A stretch of 64,000 nt of DNA from an uncultured Dyadobacter sp. (GTDB taxonomy: Bacteria > Bacteroidota > Bacteroidia > Cytophagales > Spirosomataceae): assembly GCF_946482605.1 (NCBI RefSeq), contig NZ_CAMLSE010000008.1, positions 62,001 through 126,000 on the forward strand. The letters are read 5' to 3'. The notes beneath the pieces were generated by a model. It was not told where the DNA came from and searched no databases. It was given only the letters and a program-made list of their open reading frames with translations. Of the stretch, positions 43,986-52,848 are shown in pieces. A program made the translations under genes and the position numbers. Each line of letters opens with the position of its first letter. Within the stretch, counting starts at the first letter, position 1.

Positions 43986-46538
43986 ATGCTTACCGAGGCT
44001 TCCGTGAACCTGCTACAATCTTACCAACACAGCCTGACTTCCTACGATGAGGTGCTGGATACCAACGGGAAATTGAAGCCTCACTGGCAGGCGCTTTTCA
44101 ATACACTGGAAAAACTGGGAATAGCTGAGCTTAATAACCGTAACCGCGAGATTATAAGTAAGTTGCGAGAGAATGGGGTTACTTACAATGTATATGGGAG
44201 CCCCGATGGGATGAACCGCCCCTGGCAGCTCGATCCGATCCCTTTCCTGATTGAACAGAAAGAATGGAACGGGATTTCGCAGGGCTTGCAGCAAAGAGCA
44301 GTGCTGCTCGATCTGACGCTGAAAGACCTGTACGGACCGCGTAACCTCGTGCGCGATGCGGTGATCCCCGCAGAATTGGTGTTTGAAAATTCGGGGTTTT
44401 TCCGCTCTTGTATTGATGTGAAGGTTCCGGGACCGCAGCAGCTGACGTTGTTCGCTGCGGATATGGCCCGCGGGCCCGATGGGCGGATGTGGGTGGTGGA
44501 CAATCGCACCCAAGCACCGTCAGGATCGGGGTACACGCTCGAAAACCGGATTGTGATGAGCAAGCTGCTCCCCGAGCTCGCCGACGGCATGTATGTGAGC
44601 AAGTTATCTCCGTTTTTCAACAGCATTCAGAATACCGTACTAAGGCTTTCCGATAAAAACAGGGATGCCCCTAATATTGTTTACCTCACCCCCGGGCCGG
44701 GCAACGAGGCCTATTTTGAACACGCTTACCTGGCTTCCTATCTAGGCTACACGCTGGCCCAGGGCGACGATCTGCTCGTCCGTAATGGCAGTGTGTGGCT
44801 AAAATCCATTGATGGACTGCAAAAGGTGGACGTGATCATACGCCGGATTGACGATGACTGGTGCGATCCGCTGGAACTGCGGGAAGATTCGCGGCTGGGC
44901 GTGCCGGGCCTGTTGCAGGCCATTCGCCTGGGTAATGTGCAGGTGTTGAACCCGCCGGGCTCCAGTGTGCTGGAAAGTCATGCCTTCCTGGCATTCATGG
45001 AGAACATATGTCAGTATTTCCTGGGCGAGAAGCTCATTATGCCGAATGTAGCTACCTGGTGGTGCGGGCATCAGAAAGAGCTGGCCTATGTGCTCGATCA
45101 TATCGATGAGCTTATCATCAAAAAGGCTAACCGCAAGTCGAAATTCAGCTCGGTTTACGGACGCTTGCAAACGGAAGCGCAGAAGGCGGAACTGAAGAAA
45201 ATGATTTCACAGCGGCCGCATGATTTTATCGCGCAGCAGGAGGTAAGCCTTTCCACGACCCCGTCGCTTATCAATGGTGTCATCGAGCCGCGTTATGCCG
45301 CATTGCGGGCATTCATGGTGGCCGACGAGAACGGTTACCATGTCATGCAGGGCGGACTTACGCGGAGCTCTGCGGTGAAAGACCGGTTTGTTATTTCCAA
45401 TCAGCAGGGCGGTTTTTCGAAGGATACCTGGATCGTCTCGGACAAATCGGAGGAGCCGCAGGAGCGGATCGTGCTCAATACGCCCGCTGCGGTGAACAAG
45501 CACGTTTCGTTGCCGAGCCGGAGTGCCGAGAACCTGTTTTGGGTAGGGCGGTATTGCGAACGGGCGATGGCGGTAATCAAATTCATGAATATTACCATTA
45601 ATGTGCTGAACCTCGACCGCAATTTCGGCGGGTCGGCGAAGCAGGAGCATATCAAGGTTCTTTTACAATCGCTTACGCATGTTTCTGCCACCTATCCGGG
45701 TTTTCTGGAAGGGGACGAAAAACTGAATGATCCCTATCAGGAAATCGGCAGGTTGATTTCTGATCCTTATCGTGCGGGTTCGGTGGCATCCAACATCGGA
45801 CTGTTTCTGAGCGCGGTAGGGGCAGTGCGGAACCAGTGGGAGCTGGAAATCTGGCGGATCGTGGACCTGATAGATAATGGCTATCATGAATTGCGGAATG
45901 TATCACATATGAACAATGCCAATATCCAGCGTACACTGGATGGCCTGTTCAATAATATGTTCACGTTTCTCGGCGTGATTGCCGAAAGTATGCCGAGGGA
46001 CAATAGCTTCCTGTTGCTCGAAACGGGCAAACTGATTGAAAGGATTCTGTCGCGGATCAGTGTGATTCAATCGAATTTTGGGGTTGGCCATGCCGCTGCC
46101 GTGGAAAACGAGTTAATCGAGGCGACATTGATCAACCAACATATGCTCGTCAACTATCGTCAGATCTACAAGTCGCATCTGAGCGTGGAGACGATGCTGG
46201 ACATGATCTTGCTGGAAGCAAGGCTGCCTTATTCATTGACCTACATGCTCGACGAGCTCCGGAAGAACCTGAGCGAGTTACCGGCCACTACACGCGGGGA
46301 GCGGTTGAATGAGGCGGAGAAACTGGCGTTGAGGGCTTCTACCCTCATTAAACTCGCCAGCATCCAGGATTTGAGCAAATGCAATGCGGACAACGAACGC
46401 GAAGAGCTTTTCGGACTGCTTGCGGAAGTAGCCCGGCTGGTGAGCTCGGTATCCACATACCTGACTAACCAGTATTTCAGTCACGCTTTGATACACCACT
46501 CTTTTGAACCGATGGACTACGATACGGATGAAGTATAA
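43986..46538 (+). CDS. Circularly permuted ATP-grasp protein fused to alpha-E domain
   Basis: 850 residues. About 1-500 is the circularly permuted type 2 ATP-grasp (formerly DUF404/DUF407; YGSPDGMNRPWQLDPIP, VVDNRTQAPSGSGYTLENR, RLGVPGLLQAIRLGNV). From about 508 (LPSRSAENLFWVGRYCERA) to about 840 is an all-helical alpha-E domain (DUF403). In many bacteria these are separate genes; here they are one chain. The ATP-grasp part is expected to join a carboxylate to an amine through an acyl phosphate. 28 bases after the DUF2126 gene and overlapping the next gene by 11 bases. Confidence 0.9.
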   Translation: MLTEASVNLLQSYQHSLTSYDEVLDTNGKLKPHWQALFNTLEKLGIAELNNRNREIISKLRENGVTYNVYGSPDGMNRPWQLDPIPFLIEQKEWNGISQGLQQRAVLLDLTLKDLYGPRNLVRDAVIPAELVFENSGFFRSCIDVKVPGPQQLTLFAADMARGPDGRMWVVDNRTQAPSGSGYTLENRIVMSKLLPELADGMYVSKLSPFFNSIQNTVLRLSDKNRDAPNIVYLTPGPGNEAYFEHAYLASYLGYTLAQGDDLLVRNGSVWLKSIDGLQKVDVIIRRIDDDWCDPLELREDSRLGVPGLLQAIRLGNVQVLNPPGSSVLESHAFLAFMENICQYFLGEKLIMPNVATWWCGHQKELAYVLDHIDELIIKKANRKSKFSSVYGRLQTEAQKAELKKMISQRPHDFIAQQEVSLSTTPSLINGVIEPRYAALRAFMVADENGYHVMQGGLTRSSAVKDRFVISNQQGGFSKDTWIVSDKSEEPQERIVLNTPAAVNKHVSLPSRSAENLFWVGRYCERAMAVIKFMNITINVLNLDRNFGGSAKQEHIKVLLQSLTHVSATYPGFLEGDEKLNDPYQEIGRLISDPYRAGSVASNIGLFLSAVGAVRNQWELEIWRIVDLIDNGYHELRNVSHMNNANIQRTLDGLFNNMFTFLGVIAESMPRDNSFLLLETGKLIERILSRISVIQSNFGVGHAAAVENELIEATLINQHMLVNYRQIYKSHLSVETMLDMILLEARLPYSLTYMLDELRKNLSELPATTRGERLNEAEKLALRASTLIKLASIQDLSKCNADNEREELFGLLAEVARLVSSVSTYLTNQYFSHALIHHSFEPMDYDTDEV

Positions 46539-47403
46539 GCTGATCCATAAAACCGTGTACAAATATGCCGAGGCTGTGAATAATTACCATAGCCTCGTGT
46601 GCCTCACTCCGCGCACCATGCCCGACCAGCTCTGTCTGGGTTTTAGCATTAAAATCACTCCTGAACCAGCTCAGATCAGCGAGAGGGTCGATTATTACGG
46701 TAATACGATACACTATTTTTCCCTGCATTCTCCACATAAAACTCTGACCGTGCTGACGACGGGGATCGTGGAGCGGCTGACGGAAAGTACAGGATCGCTG
46801 TTCATTCCCTCGTCAGTAACCTGTGCGGACGCCAGGCAACGGCTGGCAGGGGACAGGTCTTTGAAAATTGCGCTGCTGGAATACACGCTGCCCAGTCCGC
46901 TTGTTAAATGGGATGCGGACATCAGGGCCTTTGCGGCGGATTGCTTCCGGGACGACGTGCCTTTGTACGATTGCATTGCATCACTTTGCCGGAAAATCTA
47001 CACTGAATTTGACTTTGTACCCGATTTTACGACGGTGAATACGCCGATCAGGGAAGTGTTGGCCACAAAAAAAGGGGTATGCCAGGATTTCTCCCATTTA
47101 GCAATCGCCTGTATCCGTAGTTTCGGTTTTGCGGCGCGTTATGTCAGCGGCTATCTGGAAACGCTTCCGCCGCCCGGCAAACCCAAATTACAGGGTTCGG
47201 ACGCTTCGCATGCCTGGATATCGGTTTTCGTTCCCGATTACGGCTGGTGCGATTTTGATCCAACCAATAATATTGTTCCCGGCGAGCGGCACATCGTGAC
47301 TGCCTGGGGACGTGATTACAGCGATGTGCCGCCGTTAAAAGGCATTATATTCAGTTACGGGAAACACACACTTTCAGTAGAAGTTGATGTCATTCCGATA
47401 TAA
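46528..47403 (+). CDS. Transglutaminase-like protease
   Basis: 291 residues from the ATG at 46528, chosen because MKYKLIHKTVYKYAEAV is the usual start of this family; a start at 46504 adds eight residues. N-terminal beta domain (about 1-110), then a transglutaminase core with Cys185 (GVCQDFSHL), His228 (SHAWISVF) and Asp244 (DFDPTNN). No signal peptide, so cytosolic. Overlaps the alpha-E gene by 11 bases, indicating translational coupling. Probably a peptidase or amide-exchange enzyme acting with the ligases before it. Confidence 0.92.
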   Translation: MKYKLIHKTVYKYAEAVNNYHSLVCLTPRTMPDQLCLGFSIKITPEPAQISERVDYYGNTIHYFSLHSPHKTLTVLTTGIVERLTESTGSLFIPSSVTCADARQRLAGDRSLKIALLEYTLPSPLVKWDADIRAFAADCFRDDVPLYDCIASLCRKIYTEFDFVPDFTTVNTPIREVLATKKGVCQDFSHLAIACIRSFGFAARYVSGYLETLPPPGKPKLQGSDASHAWISVFVPDYGWCDFDPTNNIVPGERHIVTAWGRDYSDVPPLKGIIFSYGKHTLSVEVDVIPI

Positions 47404-47609
47404 TGCCGGAAGAGGCCGCATTTGCGACGTTTTTTAACAGAATGGTTCTCTGAAAGAATTTGAGAATTGACCGTGTTTCTCTAATTTTACCAGATCAAAT
47501 TGAAATAAGTATACAAACCTCTTTTAATGTAACCGCTCAGGTCGGGTCTGTTTCAGATGAAAGATTTTGCGTTGGTTTCTTCTAAGAATTAATAATTATC
47601 AGAATACGA

Positions 47610-48590
47610 ATGAAAGAAATAGCATTTAGAGATGCCATTCGCGACGCTATGTCGGAAGAGATGCGCCTTGACAAGAGTATTTTTTTGATGGGGGAAGAGG
47701 TTGCGGAATACAACGGTGCTTATAAGGCGAGTCAGGGAATGCTGGACGAGTTCGGTCCCGACCGTGTTATCGATACGCCTATCGCGGAACTTGGCTTTGC
47801 CGGGATCGCGGTTGGGGCAGCAGGAAACGGCCTCCGCCCGATCGTCGAGTTCATGACGTTCAACTTCTCACTGGTAGCGATCGATCAGATCATCAACAGT
47901 GCAGCCAAAATTCTTTCGATGTCTGGCGGCCAGTATGGTTGCCCTATCGTATTCCGCGGGCCAACCGGAAACGCGGGACAGCTTGGAGCACAGCACTCGC
48001 AGAATTTTGAGAACTGGTTCGCCAATACACCTGGTTTGAAAGTCGTGATTCCTTCGAATCCTTACGACGCCAAAGGTCTCTTGAAATCATCGATCCGCGA
48101 CAATAACCCTGTGATTTTCATGGAGTCGGAGGTGATGTACGGTGATAAAATGCAGGTACCTGAAGAGGAGTACCTGATCCCGTTGGGTAAGGCCGACATC
48201 AAGCGCAAAGGTAAGGACGTGACCATCGTTTCTTTCGGTAAAATGATCCCGCGGGTGGTGATGCCGGCGGCATTGCAGCTCGAAAAAGAAGGCATCGAAG
48301 TAGAGGTGATCGATTTGAGGACGGTGCGGCCGATCGACTATCCGGCTGTGATCGAATCCGTGAAGAAGACCAACCGCTGCGTAGTGGTAGAAGAAGCCTG
48401 GCCGCTGGCATCTATTTCTTCGGAAATCGCCTATCACATTCAGCGCCACGCATTTGATTACATGGATGCGCCGGTGATCCGGGTGACATCCCGCGATGTG
48501 CCCCTGCCATACGCGCCGACACTGATCGAAGAGATCCTGCCGAGCGTCAAGCGGACGGTGGACGCTGTGAAGTCGGTGCTTTATAAATAA
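47610..48590 (+). CDS. pdhB: Pyruvate dehydrogenase E1 component, beta subunit
   Basis: 326 residues. With the alpha subunit it decarboxylates pyruvate with thiamine diphosphate. The start KEIAFRDAIRDAMSEEM, the FMGEEVAEYNGAYK-like ThDP contact region (the catalytic Glu in GEEV), FRGPTGNAGQLGAQHSQ and the C-terminal transketolase domain (VTIVSFGKM, VIDLRTVRPID) are clear. pdhA and the E2/E3 genes are not adjacent. Isoleucine-type branched-chain dehydrogenase beta subunits are close relatives, but length and motifs favour pyruvate. Confidence 0.93.
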   Translation: MKEIAFRDAIRDAMSEEMRLDKSIFLMGEEVAEYNGAYKASQGMLDEFGPDRVIDTPIAELGFAGIAVGAAGNGLRPIVEFMTFNFSLVAIDQIINSAAKILSMSGGQYGCPIVFRGPTGNAGQLGAQHSQNFENWFANTPGLKVVIPSNPYDAKGLLKSSIRDNNPVIFMESEVMYGDKMQVPEEEYLIPLGKADIKRKGKDVTIVSFGKMIPRVVMPAALQLEKEGIEVEVIDLRTVRPIDYPAVIESVKKTNRCVVVEEAWPLASISSEIAYHIQRHAFDYMDAPVIRVTSRDVPLPYAPTLIEEILPSVKRTVDAVKSVLYK

Positions 48591-48606
48591 GACTCAGAGA
48601 TTTTTC

Positions 48607-48642
48607 AACAAAGCCATTACCGACTCAGGTTTTGGCTTTGTT
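48607..48642 (+). terminator. Weak hairpin after pdhB
   Basis: Ten-bp perfect stem (48607-48616 with 48633-48642), 16-base loop, but no T-run. It begins 16 bases after the pdhB stop. Confidence 0.35.
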
Positions 48643-48732
48643 CCGTTATACTCCCTGGTATCAGTGTTAGTAAGTTTCTCATTTGAAAGTGGTTATTAAA
48701 TAAATACTATTCCGAAATAGGCAGAATACTAG

Positions 48733-48740
48733 TACTTTTG
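48733..48740 (+). promoter_or_regulatory. Candidate -7 box of the DksA-like gene
   Basis: TACTTTTG matches TAnnTTTG, 44 bases before the ATG. No TTG at the -33 position. Confidence 0.45.
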
Positions 48741-48784
48741 TGCTCGAAACGCTCCTTGATGTAGACTAACAAATCAATTCAGAT

Positions 48785-49168
48785 ATGCAAGAAGAACGAA
48801 CAAGATATTCAGAGGAAGAACTTAGGGAATTTGAAGAGCTGATTCGCGGCAAGTTGGAGGCAACCCGAAGTGAGCTGGATTACATCAAAACAGGGTTGAG
48901 TAAGAAAAATGACAGCGGCACGGATATTACATCCGGTGCGGCCAAGTTGGTGGAAGATGGGGCAGATGCCAGTGAACGGGAAAACTTGAGCCAATTGGCA
49001 GCGCGTCTCCAAAAATATTCTGTACAGCTTGAAAACGCATTGATCCGCATTAAAAACGGCACTTACGGTGTTTGTATCGATACCGGTAAGCTGATCCCGA
49101 AAGAGCGGCTGCGTATCGTGCCACATACTCAGCAGACGATTGAAGCGAAGCTGAGAAGAGCGAGCTGA
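48785..49168 (+). CDS. DksA/TraR family protein with degenerate zinc finger
   Basis: 127 residues. N-terminal coiled-coil hairpin (about 8-90) with acidic residues near its tip, then the C-terminal globular part GTYGVCIDTGKLIPKERLRIVPHTQQT. The classical C4 finger is reduced to one cysteine, Cys96; the other three positions are Thr99 and non-cysteine residues in PHTQQT. Members of this type are common in Bacteroidota and probably still bind in the secondary channel of RNA polymerase. Role in stringent response is inferred. Confidence 0.85.
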   Translation: MQEERTRYSEEELREFEELIRGKLEATRSELDYIKTGLSKKNDSGTDITSGAAKLVEDGADASERENLSQLAARLQKYSVQLENALIRIKNGTYGVCIDTGKLIPKERLRIVPHTQQTIEAKLRRAS

Positions 49169-49259
49169 TTTTCATCAAAACCAAATAGGGCGAAGAGCGG
49201 GTTATTCCACAAGGAGTAGCCCGCTTTTTTGTAACAAAGTTTTTGGCGATTTGGTACAA

Positions 49260-49621
49260 ATGGGGTGGTATGTGGGCTCCGCTAGGAGCCACCTGTTTGT
49301 AGGGAAGAAGTTGATGGCATATTCGGCCACAGCGTGGCCTCCTGTTTATAGCAAAAGTGACGTTACACGGTAATGTGGGCTCCATTAGGAGCCACCTAAT
49401 GGAGTCGGGCGTGGCGGTATTGCAAATGCGTTTTGCTATAACAGGAGGCTCCAAGCAGAGTCTGCGGGATTTTACATTGGCTTTCAATAAACAGGAGACT
49501 CCTGACGGAGTCGGATATGGCGGTATTGCCAATGCGTTTTGCTATAAACAGGAGGCACCTAGCGGAGCCGGTGCGATTAATTTGGCTTTCTATAAACAGG
49601 AGACTCCTGACGGAGTCGGTA
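49260..49621. repeat. Array of short palindromic units with a TATAAACAGGAG core
   Basis: Fills the 457-base gap between the DksA-like gene and sbcD. At least seven diverged copies of a unit made of a small GC-rich palindrome (for example GGAGACTCCTGACGGAGTC) and an adjoining CTATAAACAGGAG box. Three copies point one way (about 49273, 49325, 49375) and four the other (about 49432, 49485, 49542, 49590). The identical GGTATTGC-AATGCGTTTTGCTATA stretch occurs twice (near 49417 and 49522), a sign of local duplication. The array ends 5 bases before the sbcD stop codon. Confidence 0.8.
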
Positions 49622-49625
49622 CTTT

Positions 49626-50846
49626 TCACTCTGCTTCGCTTCCCAGTACCTCCCGGAATACCTCCATCAGCCCCTCCGATGGTTCCTGCCCTTTGTTCTT
49701 GGTTTTGAAATACTCCTGAAACAACTTCTCCATACTCAGCGAAAGGTCAACTTCCGACGATGTATCGGCCACTTCGCTTTTCTTAATCTGCGGGATGATC
49801 TGAATAATGCCGGAATGGGTTTCCATTAGCCGCTTTTTGTCGGAGGCTTCGAGGTAATTGTCTGAAATAATGGTTAATTCGATGAGATCTTCCTGGTGTT
49901 CGCCGAGCCATTCAATGGCTTCATCAATGCTATGGAAGCTTTTGCGATGCAGTTTCTTGCCTTTTAGCAGTTCAATAGGTTTGTAGCCAATGAGCTTGCC
50001 GGGCTCCGCCTCAATTAAAATAACATATTTGGTCTGATTGGCTTCTGAAAAGCTGTAAGCCAGCGGGCTGCTGGAATAGACGGACGGTGCCGGACTTTTA
50101 TCGACCTGGTGAAAGCGGTGCAAGTGCCCTAATGCAATATAGTGGACCTGTGCGGGAAAGTTTTCGGTGTAAATGGCTTGGGCGCCGCCGACGTGCAGGA
50201 TAGGGCGTTCATCGTCCGGCTCTTCCGGCATCGGACCGCCTTTTTGCATGACAAACAAATGCGTGGCGAGCATATTGAAGCCCCGGTCGTCGAGGTATTC
50301 GTTGGCCAGTTGCTGCCAATGCTGTTGTAAATGAATGCGTAATGCCTCCTCCGATTCTTCCACGCCCAGGAACGTTTTCAGGCGCTGCTCGTTGGCATAA
50401 GGGGTGTGTAAAATGCGCAGGGGGAAGGAGGCATTGGGTAAATTGATTTCCAGAAACCCCGGAGCGGTACGTATAATCTCGACTTTCCCCTGAGTACAGA
50501 ATGGTTTGACTTCCGTATTGGGGAAACCAACAAATAGAATGCCGCAAACTTTGGCCAATGCGTCGGGCACCTGAATGCGCTCGGGGGAATCGTGGTTGCC
50601 TGCAATCGCGACGACGGCGCGTGTGCCATTGGCAGACAGGCGGTGCAGCGTGCTGTACAGGAGCTCGGTCGCTTCCGACGACGGGTTAAAGTTGTCGAAC
50701 AAATCACCGGCAATGACAATGGCATCCACTTGTTCCCGCTCTGCGATTTCAGAAATCTCTTCCAATACGAGGCGCTGCTCGTCCAGCCTTGAATAATTGT
50801 CGAGCTTTTTGCCGATATGCCAGTCAGCGGTGTGCAGTATTTTCAT
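49626..50846 (-). CDS. sbcD: Exonuclease SbcD (Mre11-like)
   Basis: 406 residues. Metallophosphoesterase subunit of the SbcCD nuclease that opens hairpins and trims DNA ends. Phosphodiesterase motifs I-V are seen: HTADWHIG, AGDLFDN, AGNHDSP, ATHLFVM and ALGHLHRFH. The C-terminal part (about 290-406) matches the capping domain and SbcC-binding region. sbcC, its usual downstream partner, is not here: the gene is followed by the repeat array. The start is the ATG at 50846. Confidence 0.95.
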   Translation of the reverse strand: MKILHTADWHIGKKLDNYSRLDEQRLVLEEISEIAEREQVDAIVIAGDLFDNFNPSSEATELLYSTLHRLSANGTRAVVAIAGNHDSPERIQVPDALAKVCGILFVGFPNTEVKPFCTQGKVEIIRTAPGFLEINLPNASFPLRILHTPYANEQRLKTFLGVEESEEALRIHLQQHWQQLANEYLDDRGFNMLATHLFVMQKGGPMPEEPDDERPILHVGGAQAIYTENFPAQVHYIALGHLHRFHQVDKSPAPSVYSSSPLAYSFSEANQTKYVILIEAEPGKLIGYKPIELLKGKKLHRKSFHSIDEAIEWLGEHQEDLIELTIISDNYLEASDKKRLMETHSGIIQIIPQIKKSEVADTSSEVDLSLSMEKLFQEYFKTKNKGQEPSEGLMEVFREVLGSEAE

Positions 50847-50890
50847 GGGTGTGGTTAATTTAGCGAAAATAACATATCATCTCCTAAGTT

Positions 50891-51718
50891 TTGAAATACC
50901 TCAGCAACTGTTCACAGGGACGAAGCGGATTTCTTTTGTTGCTGCTGGCTGCGATGGCCGGAGCATTTTGCGGCTGTGGAAGTTCGTCGGGTAAGGCCGG
51001 TGCAGGCGGTATCGCGCTTTCGTTCGACGATCATTTCATAAAGGAATGGTACGCATTGCGACCCCTATTCGAGAAATACGATGCCCGGGTAACCTTTTTT
51101 ATCACTTGTCCCGACAGCCTGAATGCGGAAGAAGTGGCTATGCTGAAACAGCTTGAAAAAGAGGGCCACGAAATCGGCTTCCACGGGACTGTTCACGCTA
51201 AATCGACTGAATTAATGGCGGCCGGCGGGCCAAAGGGATACATCGAAACCGAGCTGGAACCCGGAATGAGGCATATGGCCGCAGCGGGTTTTAGCCCCAC
51301 TTCCTACGCGCACCCGGGAGGGAACCACAACGACCGCGTCGATTCGGTACTTTTAACGAAGGGCTTTACAATTTTGCGTGATGTAGCCATTTCGAGGCGA
51401 AAGTATAAAGGCTTTCAACTTTACGCATGGCCACCGCGCTGGATGAAATCGATTTACTATACATTCGATGGGGAACAGCATGTGGATGCCCTGATGATCG
51501 ATTACGACGAGGTGACCGCGGATGAAATTGCCGACGCTATCCGGGAGGCAAAAGAGAATGGCACGGCGTTAATGGTTTTTGGACATGAGCCATTGTACAG
51601 CGCTCCTCAGAATGGAAAATATGGGTTTAGTGTGCGCTTCCTGGATGCGATCCTACGCGAAGCGCATGGGCAGGGATTGAAATTCTACACGATGTCGGAA
51701 CTGCCAAAAGTCAGGTAA
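50891..51718 (+). CDS. Polysaccharide deacetylase (NodB fold) lipoprotein
   Basis: 275 residues from TTG 50891. A signal with a hydrophobic core precedes Cys27/Cys29, so it is probably lipid-anchored in the envelope. The NodB domain has Asp46-Asp47 (SFDD), His98 and His102 (GFHGTVH) as metal site, and the AHPGGN and FGHEP segments as later motifs. The protein removes N- or O-acetyl groups from a glycan. The region between motifs is longer than in chitin deacetylases. Ends directly before the convergent acyltransferase. Confidence 0.85.
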   Translation: MKYLSNCSQGRSGFLLLLLAAMAGAFCGCGSSSGKAGAGGIALSFDDHFIKEWYALRPLFEKYDARVTFFITCPDSLNAEEVAMLKQLEKEGHEIGFHGTVHAKSTELMAAGGPKGYIETELEPGMRHMAAAGFSPTSYAHPGGNHNDRVDSVLLTKGFTILRDVAISRRKYKGFQLYAWPPRWMKSIYYTFDGEQHVDALMIDYDEVTADEIADAIREAKENGTALMVFGHEPLYSAPQNGKYGFSVRFLDAILREAHGQGLKFYTMSELPKVR

Positions 51719-52843
51719 CTAGCGGCCAAACTTACGGTCCTTGTACGCGAGGAGTGGTTTTTCAATATAATTAAAAGAAAAAGTAGCCACTGCCACTGAA
51801 CCTATGAAGCTTAGCACATAGAGCACGACCTGGTAGACCGGACCTTCCCATTTCGGTGAATACATTGTTAGCAAATTGATGATCACCACGATCACCGCTA
51901 CGTGGTAGATGTATAGACCGTAGGATATCTTCCCTAAATGATCCATTACCGGGTGACCCAAATGCAGGATCGTATCCGGATTGCAGGAAACATTCAGCAC
52001 GAAGAATGCGAAGAACAGGGCATAGATTTCCAGAAAACCAAAGAAATGCACGCCTGAAAAGAACAATGCAAGCAGAGTCGCATATGCAGCGATCTGCACA
52101 TCTTTTCTGAAAATGAAACCGAGGAATTTCAATTTATCATTGTAAACGAGCCATGCGCATAAGCCGCCCAGCGCCATGGTCTGAATCCGAAACTGTCCCA
52201 GAAACGTTGTAATCATGGAATTGCGGGCTTCTTCCGATGGATCGGCCATTTCAAGCCCCAGATAAAGCAGGCCAGCCGTTAATGCAAGGAAGAAGATTAA
52301 GATCGGGATACGTTTTTTGGGGTATTTGATCAGCCAGGGCCACAAATAGTAAAATTGCTCCTCCACACCGATCGACCAGGTTTGCGCGCACCAGTAGGGC
52401 AGGTCGTAAAGGACAAATGCATAGTTGGGCAGCACCAGAAGTAGCAACGTCAGTCGCTCGGGCAGGTCTACGGTCAGTTTTTCCTCTATTCCAGGATAAT
52501 CGAAGATGCCTATATGCGGAAAAACGAAGAAGGATAGCCCGATGATCAGGAAGTAAATGGGCCAGATGCGGAATACTCGGCGGAGATAGAATTTTTTCGC
52601 ATCGACATTTCCGAAACGGCCGCGCTCTTCGAGTAGCAAATAGGTGATCAGAAACCCGCTCAAAACGAAGAATAGCCCCACGCCAAGCCTGCCGGCGTGC
52701 TGGATAATGGGCATACCATACACATTGGCAATGCCTAATGCATGTTTGGCCTGTTCCAGATGGTGAAATACCACCAGCGATGCCGCAATGGCACGTATAC
52801 CATTCAGATTCGGGAAATAGCGCTTTTTCTTATCCACTACCAA
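51719..52843 (-). CDS. Acyltransferase family 3 membrane protein (OafA/YrhL-like)
   Basis: 374 residues, about ten membrane helices. Opens with FPNLNGIRAIAASLVVFHHLEQ, the signature containing the essential His, and has the RRVFRIWPIYFL segment and the WSIGVEEQFYYLWPW motif. These enzymes transfer acetyl or succinyl groups to surface sugars. The start is TTG 52843 or GTG 52837. It lies 5 bases after the KdsC-like gene on the same strand. Substrate unknown; with the NodB gene next door, surface glycan editing is likely. Confidence 0.9.
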   Translation of the reverse strand: MVVDKKKRYFPNLNGIRAIAASLVVFHHLEQAKHALGIANVYGMPIIQHAGRLGVGLFFVLSGFLITYLLLEERGRFGNVDAKKFYLRRVFRIWPIYFLIIGLSFFVFPHIGIFDYPGIEEKLTVDLPERLTLLLLVLPNYAFVLYDLPYWCAQTWSIGVEEQFYYLWPWLIKYPKKRIPILIFFLALTAGLLYLGLEMADPSEEARNSMITTFLGQFRIQTMALGGLCAWLVYNDKLKFLGFIFRKDVQIAAYATLLALFFSGVHFFGFLEIYALFFAFFVLNVSCNPDTILHLGHPVMDHLGKISYGLYIYHVAVIVVIINLLTMYSPKWEGPVYQVVLYVLSFIGSVAVATFSFNYIEKPLLAYKDRKFGR

Positions 52844-52848
52844 GTTTT

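Noticed and set aside
49357..49719. 120-codon open frame on the plus strand across the repeat array
   Set aside because: It is made of repeat units and runs into the antisense of sbcD; composition is not protein-like.
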